A DNA stretch of 64,000 nt, taken from Tenodera sinensis (lineage: Eukaryota > Arthropoda > Insecta > Mantodea > Mantidae). The first letter of the stretch is position 1, and each line of letters opens with the position of its first letter. The notes beneath the pieces were generated by a model, which worked only from the letters and a program-made list of their open reading frames with translations, had not been told where the DNA came from and did not search any database. A program made the translations under genes and the position numbers. Positions 11,900 to 23,659 of the stretch are shown one piece after another. The stretch is from assembly GCA_030765045.1 (NCBI GenBank), contig CM060967.1, forward strand, positions 147,079,751 through 147,143,750, read 5' to 3'.

Positions 11900-12420
11900 G
11901 TTGTTTAATCCTTTGAGTGGCAAATGACTCGCAATCACATAATAGATGTCTCACCGTTTCATCAGCCTTTCTGCTTCTCATACAGATTGAATGAACTTCT
12001 ATATCCATCCTGTATAAGTGTCACTTGAGATAGCCGTGTCCTGTTATCATAGCCCGAGTTCCGGCACGCTCGTGGGTCGCTCTCATCTCGTCCCTTACTC
12101 CCAGGGGTCCAACAGAAATTCCCTGGGTGCGCGCGTGTGGAATCCCCTCCGCTTGTAGGCCAGTCCAGAGCAGTCCTTTTATCATTCTAACAGCCCAATT
12201 AAATTGAACTCTGTTCAAAGCAGTTAGAGTCGTACCTTTACTTAAATCAGGATTTATTATTTTGAACACCTCTGTCCTGCAATTGACTCCCAGTACTCTT
12301 TATGTTTTCCAGCAGTTCACCCAGAACATATCCAGTAGATAAACCCAAGAATATATCCATTGAATAATCCAAAAATGGGTTCTGGCCCAATTGGTGGAGT
12401 AACTCCATAGGTTAAACTTT
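11900..12420 (-). pseudogene. Degenerate non-LTR retrotransposon, C-terminal (RNase H / zinc-knuckle) end, minus strand
   Basis: The minus strand reads RAGTRAMITGHGYLK, a stop, HLYRMDIE, then CMRSRKADETVRHLLCDCES. This matches the 'TGH--L--HL--MG----C--C---EET--HLLC-C' tail that follows RNase H in R1/I/Jockey-type LINEs. Upstream pieces (GISVGPLGV) fit the preceding linker. Several frame breaks show it is inactive. Confidence 0.6.
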
Positions 12421-12424
12421 GATA

Positions 12425-13225
12425 CAAACTTCATTCTATGAAACAATTCATCAGAGAATGCTCTGTAAATTAAGAAAACGGAGGAATCAAAGGTCTGAAC
12501 TACAAATACTTCACACTTTTCATGAAAGAAGTACAGTTTTTCTCGATCCCATACAATTTTAACCCGTAAACAATGACGTAGTAGCGATTTTGTAGTTCTA
12601 GCACTGAAGTTCTATAATATTACTTATTCCTTCGGTGCTTGTAATTTATTCATCGATTTCACAAAGTCCTCGAAAAGTTCCTTCATTTTCCTCGTACAAA
12701 AGGTTAACTTGTTATGTTTCAAGCATATATCTCAACACACTGACTCGATGGCCAACGAAGAAGTTGACTAATGAATTTCTAGCTTTTCAGAAAAAATAAA
12801 ATGAAGAATCTTCTTTATGCCTCCTTATACTAGCATACGCCCTATTAGAAATATGAAGATGCAAACGAGTTTTTTTAAATATTACTCTTCTCAAGGCCAC
12901 TAACATATTAGAATGCAAGGTCTGTTCCTCTTTGTTGAGCTATCATATTGGATTCCAGATATTTGTGAGCTAACTTTCTAATCTAAAAGCTACTTTCCTA
13001 TGATAGGGAAAGGACTTAACGTTATTTGAATAATTCATTTTCGTAAAGAACTAAAAGTGCATTTGGTCATTAAAGCGTATTCCTTACTTCACAACACTTC
13101 CCTTTCATGGTGAAAACTTGCATCGACATCCACTAAAAAGAGAAGACAACAAAGGCAAGGAGAAAGTGCATTAGTGAAGTTTTATGGAGGGGTACAGGAA
13201 GAATAGCTTGATATGTTTATCATAT
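12425..13225. other. No gene recognised
   Basis: AT-rich; nothing identified. Confidence 0.45.
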
Positions 13226-13229
13226 GCGA

Positions 13230-13370
13230 GAAGCGAAAGAAAATAGCTGGTGCTCCGGTAGTTGCCAAAATATCATCGCACAAGTTTCTCGGACCCTAAT
13301 GACCTAGTTGCCGACGGGTCCTTAAGCCATACACACTCACTCACTCACTCACTTACTCATTCATTCACAT
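13230..13370. mobile_element. Short retroposon 3' end with (TCAC)n tail
   Basis: A GC-richer block ('gttgccgacgggtccttaag') ends in a degenerate TCAC/TTAC/TCAT tetranucleotide run at 13332-13368, a layout typical of a SINE or LINE 3' end with a simple-repeat tail. No A/B box or TSD was found. Confidence 0.35.
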
Positions 13371-13479
13371 TTGCAAAAATGTTTTATTGCATATTTCATT
13401 GTGGGATTAGGAAAATACAGTAAACTTAAGCGATAATTAAATCATTTAATAGCGGGTCGCTATGTGAGGGCTTTGAAAT

Positions 13480-14230
13480 CCCGTATTTCATGAATGATCG
13501 CGAGGAAAAAAGAATGGCGACGTTTCTTTTGAGAAAAGTAGGTATTATTATTTCAAAATTCAAACCAATAACAGAGAATATAAAATAGCTAACTGCAAAA
13601 ACATGTATCTTACATAAAGTATGTGCTTTAAAGAGGTCTGCGTAAGATTTTATACATCTCTTACGGTTTGCCAGTTATACAAAAGTCATTCAGATTGAAG
13701 AGGTCTTAAGAGTCTATTTACAGAAAATTTAAGATACAGGTGTGGGCATATGTAGGTGTGCAGTTGTATGATTAGTAAATATGATGGATTAAGATGAGTA
13801 ATTTTGATTTGAATGGGTATTTTTGTTAGTATGTTTGTATTATATATTATTAATTATATGTAATGCACATACATAATGTATCAATGCTCTATGTATACCT
13901 ATATGGTGTGGGTGGCTCAGTTGGTTACACTGGTCTACATATCCCAAGGTCGCGGGTTCAAACCCGGCCCAAACCGATGGTTTTTAAGTGTGTGATCCTG
14001 CAATTTACAGCGTCGTTAAACAACAGAATATGTATTTATTTTACACGTTCCCACCCCTTCGTATTTAATTTGTCATGAAAAAAATTAAAATATGACATTT
14101 TAATCAAAATTATTAGATATTTTTGAGAAAATCAATTTTTGAAAACTGTTCCATGTAAAGGGTAGTTTCGGGTAGGGGAATTTTCTTGAAAATCTTCGTT
14201 TCACATCTTTGGAAGTTGTATTTTGTACTT
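13480..14230 (+). mobile_element. Family H, subfamily-2 copy interrupted by a SINE
   Basis: Left part ('tttgagaaaagtaggtatta', 'cttacggtttgccagttata', 'gtcattcagattgaag') and right part ('atgacattttaatcaaaatt', 'ccatgtaaagggtagtttcg') match the order in 51480-52080 and 56515-57115. The SINE at 13904 sits between the two parts. Confidence 0.6.
13904..14020 (+). mobile_element. tRNA-derived SINE (family 4)
   Basis: A-box-like GGTGGCTCAGTTGGTTACAC and B box GGTCGCGGGTTCAAACCCGG are spaced as in a tRNA, followed by 'ccgatggtttttaagtgtg', which is also present in the minus-strand copy at 60340-60465. No acceptor stem or CCA pairing is evident, so it is a SINE head, not a tRNA gene. Confidence 0.8.
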
Positions 14231-14234
14231 TGTT

Positions 14235-17200
14235 GTACTTTGTATACCCCAGTACAAGCAAGCAGAACCGTAACGTCATCATGTCCTGCTCCAGGAGCCA
14301 GAATACCTCATCCGGCATTTACCGCAATGCAGAACGCGTTATTCGCATAGTCTGAAACACGGACCTAATAGTCCACAGTGATTCGTAAAGCGATAATTGT
14401 ATCCTCTCTCTTCCACCACTTTCGCAATTACTGCTAGATATGCTAAAATAATATCTATTCTTTTATTTTTCCTTCTAAAAATGTAGTAGCCAATTAACAG
14501 TTTGTGAGTACTGCTACTTTTTTTTTTTTTTTTTTGTCCTTATCCTCATTATTTTCTTACCTTATTTGATTTTAAAAGCTGCTTGCATTCTTTCACAAAG
14601 AAAGCGATTTATATACAGATTATGACTGAAACAAAACCCCACCTCTTACCGGTGACACAAGACACGCACTGAACCTGTTCTGCAAATCAAGTTTTTGTCC
14701 GTCTTTAAATGTAATATTTCATGACAAAACCGCATGATTTAAGGTTGAATTCAATGAAAGTACCAATCACGTCATATTAAGCTTTGCTTTGTTCTTACCT
14801 GCTCATGTAAAGAAACGTGCTTATCATGTCAGATATTTCGTCCCTAGCTTTGCATTTTAAACCTGTCATTATAAACGTGGCATTGCACAAGCATTTAAAA
14901 AGCATTGAACAAATGTTTTCCCAAACCAGTAAACTAGAAGAAATATTACTGTGATACTTGGTTAGAACTATCACCAGTAAAAGCAAACAACCTTTACTCC
15001 AGTTAAAACCTGTTTAAGAATGGCCTACTGTAAGAAGCACAGGGACATGGTGCAGCAAAACGAACGCAGCACCAGAAAAATTTTCACTATAAACACTAAT
15101 GTAATCAAGTTCATTCTTCGTTGTCGGTTTAGTTCAAGATGCCTCTAGATTATGGCTAAGTAGTATCGTCTCTCAGCTATCCGATGTGGTTTCAAAAAGT
15201 CTTAAGTGACTCACTTTCCCACCTAACAGCTGTTGCCGCAAAGTGTTCGATCTCTCACCAACGGTGGAATAGTTTTGTCAGTAGTGATGTAAATAAATCA
15301 AAACAAGGTTTTTTCTCATCAATGAATCAAATATAATCCAAATTCTATTTCAAATATATTTTAAAATATACGTTTACTATATATGAATAACTTACAACTA
15401 CGCTAGATTCAAGTATACAAATATTACAAGAATATATCTATTCTGCCGAGTCCAACTCAATCCAACATAAAGTGCACAAATGAACAAATGCTGTTCTGGG
15501 ACACCGAAGTGCTTACTTAAATGGGACAGCGTAATTTATTGCATATTAAAAATAGTAATATGAAGTATTCAAAGCAAGAAAAAGTCTAGGAAATAATAGT
15601 GTCATTCTTATTCATATTATAGTAATAGCTTAGACACTTTTGGTGGCTAAAGAACTTAAGTACTTTCATACAAATTAGAAATATATCGTGTTACCACGTA
15701 AATACTGCTAGAAACTCGTTCCAGTTTCGGCGTTGTATCTACTGATTACTTTTCTTTCTGTTTCTAATGTCTATACTATTATTTAAAAGTAAACAAGGTA
15801 CTTTATTTCAACTTTGCAGTGACCATGGCTTTTAGGATTAAGAGCATTAGAATCAGGAAATGCTTAGCGACTGTGAATATTATAATGTTGGTAGCTTCTG
15901 TTGTGCAATACTTCATCAAAAACAAAGCAACCATATGATGCGGATAAAAGTATGCCAAACATACATCAAGATCGAATGGATGATCACCAAGAATTGGTTG
16001 ATCTTAAGTTGTAATTTTGTAAGACAATACATTTTTATGATAAGATCAAGAGAACAGAGAATTTTAAAAAGAAGGAAAACAGATGTTCTTACTGTTTTTA
16101 AAATTTGGGCTTAGGAAAGGCTTAAGCATGAATAAACAGCTTACATCTCAGCAGTTTCATTTGCAAACTAATTCTAAGGATTGTAAATTAGTAAGATTTA
16201 CTTCAGCGACCTTCATGTTTTAGAATGGCAATCAATTTATTTGTTTATTACACTACAGAAAAGGTCAACAACGTGTAATAACTTTTTTTGTTATTTCGGA
16301 TGACGAAACGTTCTCTTACAACATAAGATTTCTTTTGTCTTTTTAATGAGAATTCTCGGATATTTCGAATTTAGCACTGGCTTTAATAATACCCTAATTC
16401 GCAAATACCGAATGTAATACATGATGTACCTGACTTACAGTAGGAGAGTGAAAGACCCTAAATAACTAATATGTTATCTAGAGAATGTTGATTGCATTGG
16501 AGAAAGCTCAACAAACAAAATAGAAAGTGAAAGGACTTCTGTCGAAACCTCGTCTCATAGCAGGTCCATGATGTGAAATATGCATGTTTATATGCATGAA
16601 GGTAAGCAAAACTGGCCTAGAAATCGATGTTCAACAATTTTAAAATAGGTGAGAGGAAAAAAGGAGTTCCAAATTGTAGTAAACGACAAAATATTCAACA
16701 CGCTTACAAACCATGTTGGTAGTTCTGATTTCTGGAGCCCGCTCGATAAAAGAAAAATAAATAAAGTGATGATGTAATAAGACACACTCTCACAATCCAT
16801 TTCTGGAACCTGAGCTATTTATCTACCTATAGTCGTGACTAGCTTATTTTCAACAAGAAATCACTGCATAATTCTAATAAGCTGGCAGCAAGATTTTAGG
16901 GTGAAAGCTGTTAGCGGTATGCTCCTTTCAAAGGTACTTCTTCCTAACCCTTTAATGGGCCGAGAGACATATGAGCAACATAAATTTCACAAGTTTTTAT
17001 ATACTTTATTGGTACTTTCTAATTTCTTGTTATGATAACCTAATTATACCAAAGTAAACAGAATTCAAGTATTCGCAGCTGTCTTATATTATAAAAACAT
17101 TACATTATTTTAATAAAACTGTAGGTTTTTTCACGAATAAGAAGCATCGTTTATGTATTTGTAGTCATATGGCAACCCCGTCAGCATCCAAGTGTGCCAT

Positions 17201-17235
17201 TACACCGGTTATTTTACTTGTGCCCTCCCCTTCCT
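14235..17235. other. Long stretch without recognised gene
   Basis: Three kilobases of AT-rich DNA with a T run at 14517-14536. Open frames at 15860-16114 and 16835-17035 are short and without motifs. No repeat family from elsewhere in the window is recognised. Confidence 0.45.
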
Positions 17236-17239
17236 TTAT

Positions 17240-17375
17240 CAAAGACTCATCTGCCTACAGTTGCTGGCATTCGAACTCGCGACGTTTGGCTTTAAGTGGA
17301 TGAACAGTCCATTGCGTATGGCTCTAACGATCACAGCTATTCGAGTCACTTCGGCTGACGTGCTCCGAAAGGGAT
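17240..17375 (-). mobile_element. Putative tRNA-derived SINE head, minus strand
   Basis: On the minus strand AGCTGTGATCGTTAGAGCC (A-box-like) is followed about 45 bp later by TCGCGAGTTCGAATGCC (B box). The body is short or decayed. Assigned on the box pattern alone. Confidence 0.45.
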
Positions 17376-17929
17376 ATGAAAACTAGTTTTAGGAGTTAGA
17401 GGAAGAACGGCATATGTAGCAAAATAACTTGGCAATTAAAGGGTTAATATGACTAGCAAAAATTGGTATACAATTTTATTGTAACAAGAACCGCATAAAT
17501 AAAAAGCTAATGAGTTCATAAATTTCTGTAGATAATAGTTATTTAGATACAAATGTCAAAAGTGGAGTTTTATTTTGCGAGCAGGAATGTTCGCAGAATG
17601 CGGCTGAAAGCCGAGTAGAGCAAAATAAAAGCACTTTATCATACACTAGTTTTAGACAACCCGGAATAATAAATTACAAGGTGTCCAACTGAAGTATGTA
17701 GGGAAACATTCACAACTTTGAGGTCTGATATGTTGTTGTTTGGCCTTCGTTATTATTTGACCTTCGCAATACCAGTGTTGATAACCTGATCACCTAAACA
17801 ATCATAACATTCTATGTTTACCTTGCACCATTGAAGAACTCTGTGATATGCTATGTCGTACTGTTTCCTGGACTTCTTTAGCAACAATTCCAATGTTATT
17901 CTCTGCATTACTTGCAAAACTTTTGGTTC

Positions 17930-18122
17930 TGCCGAATCCACGTCGAGTCATTCAAGAATCCTGTTTCGACCATACGTTAACCAGGGATTCCACATGATGA
18001 GTGTAACAAATATGTCCAACACAATCATTGTCAATGGAGAGCCGTTCGCTTAAAAAATGATTTGTGTCAAATATTTGCATATTTGGAGCCATCTACCTTC
18101 TTCACGAATGGACATTGTTTAT
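17930..18122 (-). repeat. Older dispersed repeat, left part of the LTR target
   Basis: Reverse-orientation match to 29420-29620: shared blocks include 'ccctggttaacgtatgg', 'gagtgtaacaaatatgt', 'cattgtcaatggag' and 'ccatctaccttcttcacg'. It continues after the solo LTR at 18741-18790. Confidence 0.7.
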
Positions 18123-18369
18123 TGTAAATTTGGGTCGTTCAACAATATACGGAAGAGAGGGGGCAGTGTGACCCTGGATACGGGGTATAATAATGGCGGT
18201 AAAACAAAAGGAAAGGTCCGAGACTGCAGGGCAACTAGTGACTGTGTGTATGTGATAGAACAGCCTGATGACAACAGTAGTGTCCAGAAGCTTCTAGTTA
18301 ATTCCGCTGATTCATCGTTGCAGTGTGTATCGAGGGTTCTCGTAGGAGGTCACGTGACACCGGCTCGAG

Positions 18370-18377
18370 TATAAATA
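18370..18377 (+). promoter_or_regulatory. TATA box of the solo LTR
   Basis: TATAAATA, about 75 bp downstream of the heat-shock-element-like GAAGCTTC. Transcription would be expected about 30 bp downstream, near 18400. Confidence 0.6.
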
Positions 18378-18700
18378 GGACACACATAGAGCAGCAATTA
18401 AGAGGAGTGAGTGATAGAGTGGTAGTCAGTGTTAATTGTTTAGGGTGTAAGTCGTCGTGCACAGTTAGATTTTAGTTACGTGAGTGAGTCGGCCAGCCTG
18501 TCAGTGAGTATGTATGTGTCGTCAAGTGAATGTATCGTAATAGTCAAGATAAAAGAAACAGATAAACGGGAGAAACACATTGAAAAACTGTGAAAGAGTA
18601 TTAGAAGAACAATAATTGTGAATTGTAATAGCAGAAAAAGACTATAAACTGTGTTAACAATGAGAAGGAAATTGTGCATTTGTAGTAAAATTTAGAGGAC

Positions 18701-18706
18701 AATAAA
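18701..18706 (+). promoter_or_regulatory. LTR polyadenylation signal
   Basis: AATAAA 34 bp before the CA terminus of the LTR, as expected at the R/U5 boundary. Confidence 0.55.
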
Positions 18707-18740
18707 GTGATAGACGTCGAATTTTTCCGTTTTTGTTGCA

Positions 18741-18790
18741 TTATTTCACTAACTGCTGCGCAAACATTGTGTGAACAATGCTGTAATGTC
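18741..18790 (-). repeat. Older dispersed repeat, right part of the LTR target
   Basis: 'actaactgctgcgcaaacat' and 'gtgaacaatgctgtaatg' are the reverse complement of 29438-29480, resuming exactly where the repeat stops at 18122. Confidence 0.7.
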
Positions 18791-18954
18791 TTTTATTTCA
18801 AGTAGAATGAGTTTAGTCACAATTTAATTTTAACGTGACATTAGCAAATTTCTCTTGGAAATTAAACTTTGTATGACAGATACCGCACTGTTAGAGAAAA
18901 ATGTAAAGGAGTTCAGGTTCCACTAATTTACTAGGATTAAAGGAGATCTAGGGA

Positions 18955-19440
18955 AGTGGTTCCGTGGTAACATTTGAGACTTGCATTCAGGTGGTCGGAG
19001 TTCAAGGGGTTTTTCATGACCTCCCCGGATCGGTAGACGGATGCTGGAGTGGCTTCCCTTCTACCGCGAATTTGCTCCATGATTTGTTGTGTCCATGTTT
19101 CCTTTTATCTGTTTCACCTCGGCGGTCTGTATATTACGCCAGATGTTGCAATTTTCACGTTGGGAAGATCTCTCCCTAACACTTCATGGAACTGATTAGA
19201 TCTCCTTCCTTTCTTCCTTCCTTCCTTCCTTCCTTCCTTCCTTCCTTCCTTCCTTCCTTCCTTCCTTCCTTCCTTCCTTCCTTCCTTCCTTCCTGGGAGT
19301 TGTCTCGTCTGCACCCAGGACCCTCAGGTTGCCGATGGCTGCGGTTGAGCCGGCGTCAGATTAATAGCTAACGTAAATTCGTCGTCCAGATCTGGTCACC
19401 CTTGGGGTCTTCCTTCTTCCCAGAGATCTTGTTGGAAACA
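18955..19440 (+). mobile_element. Probable tRNA-related SINE carrying an expanded (TTCC)n
   Basis: The head 'gtggttccgtggtaacat' and 'ggtcggagttcaagggg' resemble weak A and B boxes. The GC-richer body is split by the TTCC array at 19201-19294 and continues to about 19440. No second copy is present in the window to confirm the ends. Confidence 0.4.
19201..19294. repeat. (TTCC)n microsatellite, about 94 bp
   Basis: Tetranucleotide array, almost perfect after the first 12 bp. Confidence 0.97.
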
Positions 19441-19444
19441 TAAA

Positions 19445-20730
19445 GGACCCAATATAGCATAGGCATTACTCGTAATTTCTAGAAGTAGCACGAGAGCGGA
19501 TCATAATAGTACAGATATTGAAATAGTTTAAAGCTGAGTAGTCACATAGAACTGGTTTACAAAACTAGACATAAGCAGTCCTTGATTTTTTTATGCCAGG
19601 TGCTAATTAACATCCATTGAGGTCTTTCAAATGAAAAAAGTCCTCCACTGAACATCGTTAATACCACACTGCCTCAAGGCTGACATGTTCCTGTAGTATT
19701 TCGCCACTTAGATATGCAATGCTCCAGCAGGATCAAAAATCACGGACGACATTAATAGCAGATGTAATACACTATCAGTTATAATGAAATAGCACTCTGT
19801 CTCAGGTGACTTTAGACACGTTAACAAATTAGAGTTATATGGCTGGCAATATTTCCTCCAGTGTTTTGTAGCTAAAGTAATGGCTATCTGCGATCTTTCA
19901 CAACATTCACAGGAAGCAGAAAAAGTTGTATACACATATGGTACTAAATTATTTGCTTTCTGCATTATAAATAGTCCACAAAATTGAATTTAGTGACCTA
20001 GACTACAAAAAGCATTCTAGCAGTACTTACGTCCGGTTAATATTTTGACCATTGTAAAAACGCCTTCTTTCAGCATTTTTAATTATTTCTTGTAGATATG
20101 CTAGCATTACTTATCCACTCTCACGTATGCCACATTGGTACAGCTGCACCGAGATGGGATGGTTGATATTTGTGTGACCAGAACAACGAATGGTGAGAAA
20201 ACGCATCAAGATCTGACGAGCAGGCATTTCATTTGCAACAACAATAAAGATTAGAGTCTTGGAGAAATTGTTCCCAGAGGAAACGACTACCTTAAGAAAC
20301 GACGTCATCCGCAGCTATGGGAGGAAAACCAGGCTAATGCATGATACATAAAGTATTTAACAATCTAGACATTTGCATCAATGCAAGCAAGTAGTGCGAC
20401 TAATTTAAACATTTTCACTGACTGCAAGATTATATTATAACTTATCTAGTCGTAGACAATTGCACTAACTGCAACAATATTTTATGAGTTATCTAGGCAT
20501 TATTAATCACCAGCATGCAAAACTACACAATCGCACTAACATGACGGCCATACAACACTTCTGGCTGGGTGGGAATGGTGGGAATAGCTATGGATCAAGG
20601 CAATTATTGAAATTAACAAATACATCCAAAAACTCCTTACCCCATTGGAGTCTTTAATACTTGCATACCAACGAGATTCAGTTCTTAAACATTTGTCTTA
20701 CGTTTCGGCAGCCCTTCCAGCGAATAACGT
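19445..20730. other. No gene recognised
   Basis: Contains minus-strand frames at 19708-19965 (85 codons) and 20111-20308 (65 codons) without motifs; neither has splice context I would trust. Confidence 0.45.
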
Positions 20731-20801
20731 AGAGCTATTTCATTTCATTTCGATGGCAAGATTTCACCGGAAGTACATACTTGCTGAAACAAACTAAAAA
20801 T

Positions 20802-21459
20802 CTGATGTGTTGCACTAACATGACTTTCTCTATTCTTGTACTAACCATTCTTACAAACTCTTATTCCTATGTCTTCTTCGTGTTAGTTGAGATAAACATT
20901 TGTAGAAACTATCTCATTGCTTATTTCCTTGTAGGTGCAAGGAGAATAAGGGAATACAGTAGGCTTTGATAGTAAAATGTTTTAAAGCTTTCAAATTCCG
21001 TTCTCTTTGTACGACTAACATAAAAAATGAACAATTATATTGCATTTGATGAAAGTTTTTTTTCCGAAACTGACAAAACTAACAAGGAATAACTCCGAAA
21101 TGCTTCACTTTACAAAAAACTTTATTTGGACATAGATTGTGTGTTTTAGTGAGATCTACATTTTTTTAAGAATAAGATTTGGTCTACGAGTTTACGAGTT
21201 ATTCAAAAGCCATCCAGTGTAAATAGGACTACATAGGCTATAGCCAGAACATTCAAAATATACACTTCATTTGTTATAAAAATAACTTAAACATATGTAA
21301 TTTTAATCAAAATCATTAGAGCCATTTTCAAGAAAATAAAAATGTTCGAAAAAATTTCCATTTAAAGAGTAATTTAGGGTGTTGAAAGACATTAAACTTA
21401 AATACCAACTTTGGTTGTTAACCCACTTTTCGTTTTTGAGTTATTCTATCCATAATCTG

Positions 21460-21516
<57 letters not shown>

Positions 21517-21661
21517 AACACACACACACACACACGGACCTTTTTCTAAAAATACTTTTTTATCCAAGGGGCCTCAAAACATATATTTCCGGTGAAATCT
21601 CGACATGAATTTTTGGGTGGAATAAATATTTCCTCTACTAACTATGCGTAGTAGAGAAAGT
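20802..21661 (+). mobile_element. AC-microsatellite element (family H), full-length forward copy
   Basis: 860 bp, starting CTGATGTGTTGCACTAACAT, then ACTTTCTCTATTC, the conserved body, (AC)n at 21466-21537, and ending in the hairpin CCTCTACT...AGTAGAGAAAGT. It is flanked on both sides by AAAAAT (20796-20801, 21662-21667). Confidence 0.88.
21466..21537. repeat. (AC)n microsatellite core
   Basis: Interrupted twice by an A (AAACAC units) in its distal half. Confidence 0.97.
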
Positions 21662-21959
21662 AAAAATTAGAGAAAAATCCGTGTGTGTGTAATTGTTTGT
21701 GTTTGTGTGTGCGTGTCCGTATTTGTGAATAGTATAATTAGTTTTATTCTCATCACAAATAAATGATTCTGTTGAATGATCTCATAATTTCCCTCTTGCA
21801 GAACATATTTTTAATGAATTAAATTACTCTTTGATATGTTATATTTGTTAGGTATTAGTGTAACTTTAAGAATTATTTTCTTATTTTTAAATCATCCATT
21901 ATCAATAGGATTAATCCTATTCCTTCTAGCAATTTCAATATGCTGAATAAGCGGTTTTA

Positions 21960-22300
21960 AAACGAAATGTCGGATGTATACCAAACTTTGTATTGAAGTT
22001 CTGCGTGTTCCAAAAAGTTGATCCGCAGATTAAAAAAGAAAAGGTTTTCATGATTTCTAGACTAGCCATTTCCGAGATATCCGTCGTTGTTGGTCCATAT
22101 ATCTCAGTACTTTGTCATTCTTGTAAAGTGTTACCGCTATTCCATTTCTAGCGATAAAATAATATGGAATTTCAAGGGCAGAATATGACTCGATTTTGTT
22201 TCTGTTTCCCTTGTACCTCCAATAAAACGGCAGCGAAATTATTTCTACAACGATTTGTTTCAGTTAACATGGAGCAGTTGAAAAGTAAGCTTTCGTAGGA
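21960..22300 (-). mobile_element. Very divergent family H fragment (reverse)
   Basis: Blocks 'taccaaactttg', 'ccatttccgagatat', 'atggaatttcaa' and 'cccttgtacctcc' occur in the order of the reverse element, with heavy divergence. Confidence 0.4.
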
Positions 22301-22797
22301 TTAATTGGTAGCAACAACATAAAAATAAACAATAGTGGGTAGCGTAACTCATGTGAATGACCTGCATCTTAGAATCCGCTTCAAACAAGCCCTAGGATTG
22401 TGTGCAACCAAAATGTAAATGATCGTGGAAACTTTGTGGACGAAAAATCACTCTGGTCGAAACGAAACTGGTTAGATTTTCTACACTCAAGTTGAGGTAC
22501 GACTTTGACAGACTCGGCTGCGTCTCGTTCGTAATATTTTGGGCTAGTGAGCTAAAGTTTCACCCTACCAGCTTGCTACATAGTTATTATTCGTGCATTA
22601 CTTAACAGAAACGGGAAGTTATTTTGATACGCACTGAACCAAGAAATCATGCGTGTTTCTTGCTACAGTTGATATTGTAATATTAGTAAGAATAGCTATC
22701 TCTCTTACGAAACTTCACGTTCCCATTAGTGACAGTCTTAAAAAAATAATGGCTTCTGTTAAATACTGGGACGGGAAATGGCAAAGTTTTACGTTCA

Positions 22798-22930
22798 ACT
22801 TCCTCTTTTATTTTGTCTATTACGTATATTAAGTGGGGGAATAACCAACTCCAAAAGTCGGTGTCAAGATTTCGTCGGAAATACAATTTTGGGACCCTCT
22901 GAATCTATAACAAGCAAGTTTAGAAAAAGG

Positions 22931-23000
<70 letters not shown>

Positions 23001-23657
23001 GCGTGCATGTGCGTGTCCATGGACACCATAACAAAAACGAAAAGTCGGTTAAATACCAAACTTGGTATTTAAGTTCAGCATCTTCCAAGAATTCAAGACG
23101 AAGATTTTCAATAAAATGCTCACACCTCAGACTCATGGAAAATATTTCGGAAACTTTGATTTCCTTAAAAATAAATCGTTCCAACAATTTTCGTCAAAAT
23201 ATTTCAGTTATTTTCAAGACAAATGAAATGCATAACTTGAATTTTCGGGAAATGACCTTTGAATTTCTCTTCATTCTGGATGACAAAAACACAAAAAATA
23301 TAATTATCGTCAGAGAAACAATTTAAATGAAATAAAATATTTGTGGAATTTAACGGTTTTGGAGATACTTTTTGTTATTGGTTTGAAAGTTCAAATATGT
23401 ACTTATATTGAGACGGATGTTTTCGTCAATATTGTTTGTTTTTTTTAAACACCTTACCCATACAAAAAAAAATAGCATGTCAAAGCCATCACATAGTGAT
23501 CAGATCTTAAGTTTACTGTACTCCCATTGTTCCTAACGCAATAAAAGCATTTCTACAGAAGTTTATCAGCATCAACATGTAGTAGATAGAATCATAAGCG
23601 CTTAAGACTAATTTGTACAAGAGTAAGTAGAGAAAGTCATGTGAGTTCACACATCTG
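22798..23657 (-). mobile_element. Family H copy (reverse), diverged, with (GT)n core
   Basis: Left terminus is decayed. The body has 'caagatttcgtcggaaatac', the (GT)n core, 'ttaaataccaaacttggtat' and 'catggaaaatatttcggaaa', ending 'gtcatgtgagttcacacatc' followed by ATTTTT. The large open frame through the GT run (22778-23326) is a repeat translation, not a gene. Confidence 0.8.
22934..23000. repeat. (GT)n microsatellite core
   Basis: Perfect GT run followed by GC-variant units. Confidence 0.97.
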
Positions 23658-23659
23658 AT

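Larger units (their letters stand above)
18123..18740 (+). mobile_element. Solo LTR with 4-bp TSD
   Basis: A 618-bp element beginning TGTAAATTTGGG and ending TTTTTGTTGCA is flanked by TTAT on both sides (18119-18122, 18741-18744). It carries U3-like motifs (AGAAGCTTCTAG at 18286-18297, CACGTG near 18352), TATAAATA at 18370-18377 and AATAAA at 18701-18706. These give a U3-R-U5 layout with a long R. The related repeat at 29420-29620 lacks the insertion, giving a paralogous empty site. No internal gag/pol is present, so it is a solo LTR formed by LTR-LTR recombination. A gypsy-like origin is suggested by the TSD length but unproven. Confidence 0.75.
20735..21730 (-). mobile_element. Family H host copy (reverse) split by a forward copy
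   Basis: Flanks of the forward copy read 'ttcgatggcaagatttcacc' (20748 onward) on the left and 'tagagaaaaatccgtgtgtg' (21668 onward) on the right. These are consecutive parts of a reverse-orientation family H element. The forward copy at 20802-21661 therefore landed inside it. Confidence 0.6.

Noticed and set aside
13904..13980. tRNA gene candidate (good A and B boxes)
   Set aside because: Stems do not close into a cloverleaf and a shared non-tRNA body follows, as in the minus-strand copy at 60340; this is a SINE.
22778..23326. 182-codon open frame
   Set aside because: Runs through the GT core of a family H copy; other copies break the frame, and the sequence is a non-coding element.
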